Of a stretch of 64,000 nt of DNA, positions 38,301 through 50,507 are shown piece by piece. The notes under the pieces were generated by a model that was not told the DNA's origin, searched no databases, and was given only the letters and a program-made list of their open reading frames with translations. The stretch is from positions 47,212,626-47,276,625 of the forward strand of contig OZ022341.1 in assembly GCA_963989245.1 (NCBI GenBank), in the 5' to 3' direction. Both the position numbers and the translations under genes were made by a program. Source of the DNA: Nansenia antarctica. Lineage: Eukaryota; Chordata; Actinopteri; Argentiniformes; Microstomatidae. Position 1 is the first letter of the stretch. Every line of letters starts with the position of its first letter.

Positions 38301-40838
38301 CCCTCGGAACAGGGAGTGTTGCCCAACCGTTTCCTGCCGTGGGCGTCCGGAGCTCTCAAGGTGTGCCAGTGGGCCACTCCCCTCCCCTCTGACACAGCTA
38401 CACAGGACCTTTCACCTGCTCTGCCTAGGAAGTGGCCTAGCCTAGGACAGGGCCCTCTTAGGGGCCGGATACGGAGCAGACAGACTGCTCTGTTGATAGT
38501 TGTCATACGGTGGTGATGTGTGCGGGTGCGACCAACCATCCGTCAGGGGGAGGTTAACGAACGCCCCTATATACCATGTTGACCAGGCAGGTGTATACAC
38601 ACACACACACAAGGGAAATATTAAATAACAGGAACTATTAGTGCTTTGTAACTTCCTCCATTGGAAGTAGCACACAGCCTAGTAGAAGGAGAAATGTTCA
38701 GAACGTTGCAGGTGAAAATGTCCTTTTACAGGGCTAACATGACTGCCTCTTTCACCTGACTCCACTCCTCCACTCCTACATTTCTTATCTGAACGTTCTG
38801 TAACGGTCAAACCTCTTGGACAGGCTCCAGGTGAGCAGAACACCTGTCAGTGTCTTCCCAACAACAGCCTTCTTAGTCTTCATGGCCAGCTGCTGCTGCT
38901 GCTGCTGCTGCTGTTGTTGTTGTTTCTGCTGTGCAGAGATGCGGGTCTGGGGCCAGGCCCGGGCCGGGCTGGGATGCGTTCACTAGCTCCCTGTTCTGCC
39001 TGATCTCTCGCGGTTAAACTGCCTGTGTGCGGATCACTTCCACAGGCGTGCTTCAGTGTGTGTGTGTGTGTGTGTGTGTGCGTGTGCGCGCACGCCGTGA
39101 CCCAGAATCTCACCCCTGTTCTACATTTTCAAATCCACAGCACTCTGCATGCTGTTTATAAACATGAGGAAGGCGATTTCTTTTTTTTTGGGGGGGGTTT
39201 CAATCTAAAACATATTTTTAAATTTAATTTGATCTCCAGTTGAGGTTCAAGACAATGTAGTTGAAACTCTCCAACCTTCTAATTCTCGGTTGGATGGGCA
39301 GAAAGAGAGTTACATAATCTCCCTGCAGGGTGTCACCAATGTGTGTGTCTGAGTGTGTCTGTCTGTCTAGCCACTGAGATAAAAATATGCTTTTGGGCAC
39401 ATTTTTGGGTTAGGGTTGTGTCTGTCTGTCCATTGAGGTAGGATATGTTTTTGGTTCATCATTATGTTTTACCCTTTGACCTACAATGGGCCGACCTCCC
39501 GTCACTGTGGCACTGTCAGCAGCGCCCCGTCTGTCTGTCCCTGGTCATGTGACACGGCGGTGATGAAGCTTTCACGGCTGAGAATAATAATCCAAACAGC
39601 TGCAGGAAACATCGCCCGAGAGAGAGTGGGAAAGCGGGACGGAGGGAACGAACAAACTAGAGAGAGGCTGACGTCACCCCGACAGAGTGCAGCAGTACAG
39701 ATGCCTGCCTTTGCGACAGGGGGTCTAGCCTCTCTGCCAGCAGGGCCTCGGTTGAGGAAGTCAGAAAACCACAGCGTCTGTTTTAAACAAGACAGCAGTC
39801 CCCCATACTGGCACTTAATGGGACGGCCAGGAATGCAGTCGTGGGGGGGGGGTGCCCATGTTAACAGCATTGCAGCCATTCGCTATAATACCCTCATAAT
39901 TCACCTCCCTCCCGCCCACGGGGCATTCTATAAGTCGAGCCACATAAGACGGGGAAAAACCCGCTCCGTGTGCATGCTGTGCGTGTGTTCAATCAGTGTG
40001 TCGCTGTTAATCATTGTCAAGTGGTTGTAATGGAAGATGGCTAGCTAATTCCCGTATAGGGAATGGATTTCTCTCCATTTGATAACATACCGTCTCTGTG
40101 AGGGGGGGGGTGGGGTGGGGGTGGGGGGGTACACCACCGAAACCGTCATAATGCTTGATTAAAGTCTGTTTGTTTATCCTCGCTCTTCACTATTATTGTA
40201 AATAATGACAGGCGTCGGGACTAATGGAATGCAAATAGTTTTGTTCAGAGATTGGCTGTGTACGGTCGTATGGCGAGATGGATTACTGATAAACTGACGG
40301 TTGTCAGCCACGGAGCACTGTCCCATACACGCGTCATTAATCCCAAAACAAAGAAGTCATTAGGGAACACAGTGGATGTGTTGAGTGTCTGGGAATTAAT
40401 TCCATTTGTTTAGGGTGTAAGGACGAGGGTTTAATTTCCTCTAGGTTTCGCTTAAGGCCCGAGCTATCGACCTCACAAAATGTGACCTGAACGAAATGTT
40501 TGATCCTATTCTGGGAAAGTTATGGGGTTTTATACCATACAAATACTCTTTGTGCTTTCTTTCCTTCGTGTGTGTGTGTCTGTGTGTGTGTGTCTGTGTG
40601 TGTCTGTGTAGGATGAAGAGGAGGAAATTAAACTGGAGATCAACATGCTCAAGAAGTATTCCCATCACAGAAACATAGCCACATACTACGGTGCTTTCAT
40701 CAAGAAGACTCCCGTGGGACACGATGACCAGCTCTGGGTGAGTGTGTGTGTGTGTGTGTTTGTGTGTGTGTGTCCCATCTTTCTACTGACTTAGCTAATC
40801 GCTGATTAAGATTTCAGGAGAGCCTCTGTGTGTCTTCT

Positions 40839-40876
<38 letters not shown>

Positions 40877-42002
40877 CCGCCCTGTAGCTGGTGATGGAGT
40901 TTTGTGGTGCGGGCTCCATAACAGACCTTGTCAAGAACACCAAGGGCAACCAGCTGAAGGAGGACTGGATCGCCTACATCTCCAGAGAGATCCTCCGGGT
41001 GAGTCTCTCCTCTCTACCACGCCACCAACCGGCACACACCGTAAAGTCTACTCTGTCCCCCCCTCCCCCCACCTATAAACAGTGAATCATTTAAAGCTCT
41101 CTAAAAGCATGCAGCAGCCTTCTTCCTTTTAGAACGTGCTCATGTGTCCTGAATGCTCAGCTCTGCTAACCCCCCTCTCCCCTCCCCCCTCCACCTCCTC
41201 CTCTTTCTCATCAGGGACTGGCCCACCTGCACGCCCACCACGTCATCCATCGTGACATCAAGGGTCAGAACGTCCTGCTGACGGAGAACGCGGAGGTCAA
41301 GCTGGGTAAGTGGCGAGGCGTCGGCGCTCCCCAGCGAACCGCGGTCGCTACCGCAAAGCCGCGCTTCTAGTCTGCTAGGGGAAAACCCTCCCGACAAAGC
41401 GAACTCCTGGCTCGTCCAAGGCGTTATCGCTCCAGGCCACAGTCATTTTTTTTTATCCGTAGCTGTTGTAGAACCGGTTTGAAATCGTTGACTGTTTGTT
41501 TCTCATCTCGTCACGGGTGTGTCTCGCAGTGGACTTCGGCGTGAGCGCCCAGCTCGACAGGACGGTGGGGCGGAGAAACACCTTCATCGGGACGCCCTAT
41601 TGGATGGCCCCCGAGGTCATCGCCTGCGACGAGAACCCGGACGCCACTTACGACTACAGGGTAGGCACTTGCCTTTATATATATTATTATTTTTTCCACC
41701 TCGCAGATTCAGATTCAGACAACTTTAGGGGCAATTCATTTGTAGCTTACTCCTCATTCAGACACAAACAACATACAATGTCATGTCAAGCCAAGCACCG
41801 TTCAGTAAACAGACCACAAGCAGACGAGCTTCCCGATCCTCCACCCTTTTCCCTGAAGTATGCGCACCACTTACGCACTCATTACCTACCGACTGTCAGA
41901 TGTTGCGGCTCAGTTTGACTCTGTTTGTGTGCTTCGCATCTGTACACTATTATACACTACAGAGGGTTCATTACGTGTAGTAACTTATTTTGCTCTAGCT
42001 AA

Positions 42003-42037
<35 letters not shown>

Positions 42038-45000
42038 TCGCGCCATGTCTGACGTGTGTGTCTCGCTCTGTGCCTCCCCTTGCAGAGTGACTTGTGGTCT
42101 ACTGGGATCACTGCCATTGAGATGGCTGAAGGAGCTCCCCGTGAGTACCAGTCCCCCCCCCCACCCCACCTCCACTTCTGTCTCGCTCCATCTCAAGCCC
42201 CCATGGGTTTCTACTCTGTTGGTCTTGTCCATGTGCCTTTTGCTTCTCTTCAGCCCCCCTCATCTCCATCCTAACCCTGCCTGTTTGTCCCCCTCCTGTC
42301 CGGTCTGCAGCGCTGTGTGACATGCATCCGATGCGAGCGCTTTTCCTCATCCCCAGGAACCCTCCCCCGCGCCTCAAGTCCAAGAAATGGTGAGTGTTGT
42401 CTCCAAGCTTTTCGCTTTTTTTTGTTTTTTTTTGTTTCCTTCCTCTGCCCGCTCCGGAGCTGAACAGCTGTGGCGCACCTGGCCTGTAAGCCGTGCCCGT
42501 TGGCACACGACGAGATCTCCTCGGCGGACACATTTTGGAGAGGAAAAACCCCAACCCCTCTGAAATGTTGTTTTTCCAACCAGCACCTCCGTATTGATCT
42601 CCGTACAGCTTTTTTCCCCCATCTGAGACAGATTTCCATGATATAGGGCTATGAAAGACTTAATAATAATAATAATTCATTACATTTCTATAGTGCTTTT
42701 CCAAGGCTTTTCTGAGGCACTTGACGCTGTATGTCCAAATTCATAAACCTCCATGAAACTCGAGTTCTAATCTCTTTGTCTTCCCCCTCAGGTCGAAGAA
42801 GTTCTTCAGTTTCATCGAGGGCTGCCTGGTGAAGAACTACACCCAGCGCCCGCCCACGGAGCAGCTGCTGAAGCACCCCTACATCAGGGACCAGCCCAAT
42901 GAGAGGCAGGTCCGCATCCAGCTCAAGGACCACATCGACCGCACCAAGAAGAAGAGAGGGGAGAAGGGTAGGCGGCTCCGATTCGGACCTTTCGATGACC
43001 ATAACGAGAGTTCTGTTTGTATATTATATGGACTGAAATCAAAGTGCTTTACATTCACATCAAATGTCCTCCATGTTTTATTGTACATAATAAATAATCA
43101 CCCTAATAATAAATCGACCTAATAATCACACTCCTGGCGGTGTTGTGTTTTCCCTTTGCAGATGAGACTGAGTACGAGTACAGTGGGAGTGAAGAGGAGG
43201 ACGAGGATCCTCCAGAGCAGGAGGGGGAGCCCAGGTACGATGCTCACTATGCTGCAGTGTGAACGGCTGTCGTGAACGCCGTAACCGGTCCATGTAACCT
43301 TATTCGGTTGTTAAGTCGTGACGTGTTTCCCGGTCCAACATTGGCTGAGGCGCTCTCTTCGAAATGCCACAGTGCTGTGTCCCTTGTTGTATGAATAGAT
43401 CCGAGTCTAAAAAACGATTGAACTGTCATTCTACCGCTTTAGTATACTGGTACTCTGGTGCGGGGAATTCTTTTATTTTTCTATTTGGACTCGGAAATTG
43501 TTCAACGGTCAGACTTAACAACCGAATGATTGAAGTGATGATAAAGAACAATGGTTTCATGTTTTTTTCCCCCAGAATGAAAATGCATTGAGTTTTTATG
43601 GAGGCTTTTCGCTAGGTCTCATAGCGCTTCACATTATAGCCGGGTCACTCAGCGGCCTCTTCCTCCACCACCAAACGTTGGACATTAACACACTAAGACA
43701 TGTTTCCTCTTTCTTCTGCTCGTCCCTGAAGCTCCATCGTCAACCAGCCGGGCGAGTCGACGCTGAGGCGGGACTTCATCCGCCTGCAGCAGGAGAACAA
43801 GGAGCGCTCGGAGGCGCTGCGCAGACAACAGCTCCTGCAGGAGCAGCAGCTCAGGGAGCAGGAGGAGTACAAGCGCCAACTACTGGCCGAGAGGCAGAAG
43901 CGCATCGAGCAGCAGAAGGAGCAGAGGAGGAGATTGGAGGAGGTAGCGAGGCCAACATGGAGCAGGGGGGATGGAGCCCAGAGGGTCTTTTTTTAGGAAA
44001 ACTGTTAAAAACGTATACATAGGAAATCACTATCCGATTGAGCGGGTATGACTTTTTAAAAGAACCTAGCGACTGAACAATGCAACCTAGCAACTCAGTA
44101 TGAAACCTTGTTTCTAAGTGTCTAAATAGACAAACGGACTGTGGAAAATTCAATTTCTGGCCAAAAAGCTGCCAAAACGTGTGAAACAGACACAGACCGT
44201 TGTCCATCGACAGACGACTCCCATAGAGGAACCGTTGTCTCAATCCGTAATGAACAGATGGCATAGTTCGGTGTGGCCGGGGCCTTAGTGTGGCACCAAG
44301 ATAACACTACCTGAGAGCCCATAAGGGACTACCTATTCAATGCATTTGTTGTTGTTAAAACAAAACATAAAACCAATACAAAATAATTGAAAGTGGTGGT
44401 AACTTCCTTGTAGAACGGGTCTTCTGTGTCCCTAATCTCCTCTCTCGTTTCCCCCTCCCGGTGCTCTCCAGCAACAACGGCGCGAGCGGGAGATGAGGAG
44501 GCAGCAGGAGCGCGAGCAGCGCCGCCGCGAGCAGGAGGAGAAGAGGCGTCTGGAGGAGATGGAGCGGCGACGGAAAGAGGAGGAGGAGCGCCGGAGGGCC
44601 GAGGACGAGAAGAGGAGGAGTGACCGCGAGCAGGTAGGACTCTAGAGATGGGAAGCACTAGATCCCCCCCCCCCCCACACACACACACACACACACGTGC
44701 TGTTTCCTGTATTTTCAAACAAATCACGGAGGTCCTCGCGTTTGATTGACAGGAGTACATCCGTCGCCAGCTGGAGGAGGAGCAGAGGCACCTGGAGATC
44801 CTGCAGCAGCAGCTGCTCCATGAACAGGCCATGCTGCTGGTAAGAACCACCTGCCTGCATCCTCCCCGCGCCCCCTTCTCCAGACGGCCGTTCACCGGAG
44901 CGCTGCTGACCGCCCCGAAAATGATTCACGCAGAACAGAAGAGAACAGACACGATGAGTCTTTGTTGTGTAGGAGAGGAAATGGTGCCGAAGGGCTCTAA

Positions 45001-48000
45001 GCATCACATTTCTATCTACGATCTTGTTCTGTAAGTTGCAAACCACTGAGGAAGCGCATTTCTCTCAAATGTACAGTAGCTATAATCGCGTCTTCATCTC
45101 GCTTCGGAGACAACAGAATTTCGGACGCACCAAGGCTCCTAGACAGGTTTGGGAAAAGTAAAAATATTGACCATTTCCAAAACTTTTAAAAGTTTGGAAA
45201 ATGTGTAAGAACCCTGGATACATATCATCCTCTTGGTTGTGGTGTAAATTAGCTATAAAGTACCTAACGTGTAGTCAATGGCCTGGATGGTTATAGACAC
45301 TGGAGTGAGGTAGATGAGCTCTCAGAAGAACAGCCCTACAGGAAGAGGGGGGTTCATATTAGGGGTGTGCAGATGTTGTTATACTTGTAACTGTTAATTA
45401 GGACTTGATACTCGTATTCTTATGGTACTCGTGATGTTGTGCACAAGTCGGTCAGGCGCTGTAACACCAAGCGGCCACTTTCACATCCTCGGATAGAGTG
45501 GAAACAAGCAGATATCAGTGTCAAAATTGCCTTTCATTTCATTGTTATTTACCTTTTTGTCTTGCTCCCCATTATTTTGCCACATTATTTCTCAACCGTT
45601 TTCAGAAACAAATCATGTGAAGGAAATGGAATCAGTCTATTTTCTCTGTTCACCACAATCCTTGAGTTCCTTTCTTATCATTTTGTCAGTGGTTCGTTCT
45701 GGTAAGGTCTAGTTTTTAAAAAAAATCTATCTTTGGTATCTTCTAGACATTTCTGAGGAGAAAATATTATGTCTACAGTTTGAAGAGCTCTTGTTTAGTA
45801 GTAGCTAGTATCCAGCCCCCCCCCCCCCCCCATGCCTCACCTCAGCCACACACGTTCTGTGCAATCAGGAGTTCAAATGGCGGGAGCTGGAGGAGCAGCG
45901 GAAGGCAGAGAGGCTCCACAAGCGTCTGCAGCAGGAGCAGGCCTATCTGCTGTCCCTCCAGCAGGACCACAAGCACCAGCAGCAGCAGCAGCAGCAGCCC
46001 TGTGACAAGACTAAAGACCCCAAGAGAATGTCCCCAGACAGTCCTAAAGCCCCCCAGACAGCGGCCCCCCACACACAGCCCCCCGACAACGTTAACGCCC
46101 CTCCTCCTCGGAGAATGTCCGCAGAAACGACAAGGGTCCTACTAGCCATGTCTCCGGACGCCAATAAGACCCCTCCGAAAACGACCCTACCCCTCAGTGA
46201 GAGAGACTCCCCAGACAAAATATCCCCCGACAGTAGCGAGGCTAAACCACCCCCGCCCGCCGTCCCCGACAGTCCTGCCCCCCCCCAGACCGAAGACCCA
46301 GATGGGCCTAACCCCCCACAGACAGACTGCTTGGAGCCTACAGACCCGGTCTGTGATCCCCAGTCTATCAGAGAGGTGAACCCCCCCCCCCTCGGTCTCT
46401 TCCTTCCCCCTGCTGCCTGCTGCTTCAAGCTGCCTGTTCTCTCCACACAGCCTGACCCTGTTCCTAGTGGTGGTGTGTGCAGCAATTATGGTTTTCTTTT
46501 TCCTTTAAGTTTCCAACCCCTGAAACAATATGGAATACCTCCATTGTGTAATCTAGTTTGAAAATGGGAGACAACAAACTAGTGTTCATTCGTAGCAGAC
46601 AAAATAACCGGAGGGCCATGTGTCACTCTAGTGTGCAGACAACAATACTGTTATGTTGTTATTGTTGCCCTTTTTTGATTATGTGGTGCTACACCAAAAC
46701 TGTTGGTGAACCCATTTGTGCTTTAAATAGCCACCCCCCCCCCTCCATTAAGAGGAGGGGGTAGTCAGAGAAAAGAAAACCACTCGCTCACAACCACTAC
46801 CTCTCTAAAAAAAACTGAATCAAACCAGAGCTGTTTCTTCACTTTTGCTTCTAATGTTTTGATTACCTATCTGCTTCCTCTCCACTAATACTAAACTCCT
46901 GAAGATGAAACTTCTTAATCCCTCTTGAGGGCGGGCAGAGCAAGAAGCCTGCAAGGAGGATTTAAGAACCCGCTAGATTAAGAGATCATCATAATCGCTG
47001 ATGTAAAAACGTCTAGCTGCTAGTCTCCACGAGTATTGAGCGTTTGGCACCCGTGGTTGGATGACACCGTCTCTGTTAGCCATTAGCCACAGTTTTGTTT
47101 CCTCATTCTTCTCCGACAAAGTCATCTGTTTTCCTTTTTCATATTTGGCCTCACAGTGCGATTGCGTTAGTAGAACATCACAAAAACATTCCAGCGGGCT
47201 TGAATAAGAGTAATTGTGGTTTGTTTGGTTCTGTATTAACAACCAGCTGTCAAACTTGGGCATGGGTAAAATTAATATACCATGTCCCCTCAACTGAAAT
47301 TTTTGGCAAGGATAGAAATGCGAGCCGCCGGCTAGCTCTTCAACAGTCAAGTCCATTCAACTAATAACCAAAAGCACACAACAGAACCAGAACCCGGCGT
47401 TTCGATTTTGACCACAGTTCCTCGATCCGGAGGAGAAGAAGCTTCTCTTAATTGGTAGGGGTTCCTTCTTGTGTCTTTGTTTACACAGCTTGTCTGTCCT
47501 AATGTACCTACTTGATAAATGCATTGTCTTTGAAAACGTCTCTGTGCCTTGTGTCCATTGTGTCGCCTTACTTCAATATGTGTGGACGAGGGGGCCATTG
47601 CATGTGGACGGCTGAGGCCCATACTAACGTATGCGTGCTGCTGGCATCCCAGAGTGAAGCCTGTCCTCTGGGACGACTCGTCTCTGGATCTGTGCGATGT
47701 CGTTATGTTTACGGCTGTGCCCTGCGTTGCCTTCAGTGAAACAGTTTTCTAGGAAAATAAAAAGGTTACCGTGAGCCAGTGCCACTGGTCTCTGACTACT
47801 ATCCCTTTTATATATACATACAGTCTTGATTGGGCTCAAGAGCATGTTAGAAAACTGTCCCTGTTGATAACACTTTGTTGTGTTCGGTGTTGACTTGTCA
47901 TTGTTCTTGTGTGTGTTTTTTTGTTGTTGTTGTTTGTTAATGTTGTTGTTGAGTCACTGTGAGCCACTCTAGTGACTCTGCTGTTACCCAATTGATCCTC

Positions 48001-50472
48001 ACTGCCCCCATGTCTGTCTGTCTGTCCTCCCTTCCCAGGCCGACGAACGGTACCGCAAGAATATTCAGGGTTCCTCTCAGGTCACCCCACCCAAGCAGCC
48101 CCCTGTGCCCCCCCGCTCCGAACCCTTCTCTAACGGGAGCTCCTCAGAGTCTGTCCCACCTGCCATGCACCGGCCCATGGAACCACAGGTAACCCCCCGC
48201 CCTCCTCCCTGTCCAGCCCCCTAATCTCTCTTTCTCCTCCACTCCCTCCTCCTCTCTCTCTCTCTCTCTCTCTCCCCCTACAGCAGGTTGTCTGACAGCC
48301 AGTCAGTGTGGGTGGGTGTTCCCCAGCACACGTGCATACAGAGATCGAATAATGCGTCCCGTCTCCCCTAAAACCCGATAAACCAGCTATGCTGAGGTCC
48401 ACCAGCACTCCATAATGGTTCAAATAGGATTTTGATGTCACTTTTGACCTAAGAGGTTGTGTCCTGAGCCTGATGCAGGGTGCCCATGGAGGCTGCTTGC
48501 TATTGGCCGATGCCCACAGAGGCTGCTTGCTATTGGCTGCTCAGTGCCCCCTCATTCGTCCTCCTTCCTTGCTCCTCTCTCACCATGCCGTTCAACGTAT
48601 GTGATGTCCAAGCACCGTGTTTTGCAATATGCAGTCGCCCCTGTTGTGTGTCTTATCTGTGAGTTTGATTTGTGTATCTGTGTGTGAATGTGTGGCTGTT
48701 ACTGTCAACTAGGATATTTTAAACCATCCGATTTCAACAGATTTTTTTTTGACTCGTCATGTCTGTTTGGAGACGAGCTGCGATGTCCTCGATCCATCCA
48801 GCAGCATTTTTGAAAATGTCAAATTGTTTAATTTTGATCCGGAATCAGGATTGAACTATCAATTGTCATTCAGAAGATCAAAATTAAACGTCTTATCAAA
48901 CATACGATTTATGTCGTTCATAAGCTGTAGAACTATCACTGTATGTCACTTGCTATTCTAGACAGCGTTTGTCTTTGGTGATTAAAATCACGGATTGGAT
49001 GAAGGCAGCCTTTCTTATCAAGCGTTTCTCATATTTGATATGCTCCCAGTCCTGTTTAAAGCAGCACGTCAAGACTTCAGTATATGACTGTGTGTGTGTG
49101 TGTACGTACGTACGTTCGCGTGTCGTCTGCATGCATGTACGCATGCACATGTATGTTTAAACTCATGCTCATCCTCATCTCTGTACCTCTCTCTGTGGTC
49201 TGCTCTCACCCCAACCCCCCTCCCCCCCTGTGTGTCCTGTTCTCTCCCCCCCTGTAAGGTCCAGTGGTCCCACCTGGCCGCTCTAAAGAGCAGCAGTAGC
49301 GGTGGCAGCGGTAGCTCCGCCCCCCCCGCCGTGTCTCGCTCCCACTCCTTCAGCGAGCCCGTCGTCCCTAGCTTTGCACACCTCCACCTGCGCTCACAGC
49401 AGCAGGAGCCCATCCTCCTCCACCATCACCCTGCACCATCGCCCGCACGCAACACCACCACCTCCTCTGACCCTCACCCCAACCCCCAGCCCCAGCCCAG
49501 GGCTGAGCAGGCCAGCCCAGGCTCCAATGAGGAGGTGCCCCCCAGGGTAAGAACAGGCCAGAGGGAAGACCCCTCCCCCTCCCCTGCCCCCCCCACCACC
49601 ACCACCACCCCTTCCCTTGCAGCCTCCCCCTGACCCCTTCCACTATGGCCACTCCGGGGGTGAAGGTAGCCTTGTTCACAGCCTATGTTGTCACAGACTG
49701 TTTCTAGATCAGTACGATGGCACTAGAGGCCTTCTCCCTAATGAAGACGTTGTCTCAGAGAAGGGTGCATATATGTAGATTAGTGTCCTGGACCAGTGTC
49801 AGCGGTGATGGATTAGTAGACCAAGTGATTTTTTCCCCTGGTCTTCCTCACCACAGACCCAGAAGGGTGGGTAGAAAGTAGTTCCTCCTTTACACTAGCT
49901 AGCTACTTGATGCTAACACGCTCACACCCGCTAACCACACTGGCTTGCTTGGCGGCTTTTGGTTAGGATCGATGCTGGCTCCAGCCTCGACCCCGAGGTG
50001 CTTTGGGCCTGTTGGACTGGTGGACTGGGATAGATGGGGGGGGGGGGGGGGGGGGTCTGTTATCGTTATGCCCTCAGTGCGCCCCCATGTGGCCAAGTTG
50101 TGTGACTGCGCCCGCCTCTCTGCCAGGTCCCTGTGAGGACGACGTCCAGGTCCCCGGTGCTGTCACGCCGAGACTCGCCTCTCCAGGGCGGAGTGCAGCC
50201 CAGCAGCCAGGCCGTACAGAGGACCGCCGGCAGGTAAGTGGCGAACCCCGGCTCTGGCTCGCAAACAGCTCAGCCAGGAAGTCAGAAGAGCTTAGGACCT
50301 TATCAGTAGAGGAATTAGAGTTGTGTCTCTGCCAGGTCCCTGTGAGGACGACGTCCAGGTCCCCGGTGCTGTCACGTGTGTGTGTGTGTTTGTGTTTGTG
50401 TATGTTATCTGTGGGTGTGTTATCCCTTTGTTTGAGAGGGACTGTGCGTGTGTGTGTACAAGCAAGTTGCTT

Positions 50473-50507
<35 letters not shown>

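Noticed and set aside
43588..44022. 144-codon plus-strand frame overlapping map4k4 exon 12
   Set aside because: It includes exon 12 in the wrong frame plus flanking intron; the true frame is fixed by exons on both sides.
45362..45460. AGGGGTGTGCAGATG motif resembling a hAT end
   Set aside because: No matching inverted end or target duplication was found nearby, so it is not called as an element.
46376..46561. Read-through extension of exon 15
   Set aside because: The consensus donor at 46376 and the conserved continuation in exon 16 show it is intron. A retained-intron isoform is possible but unsupported.
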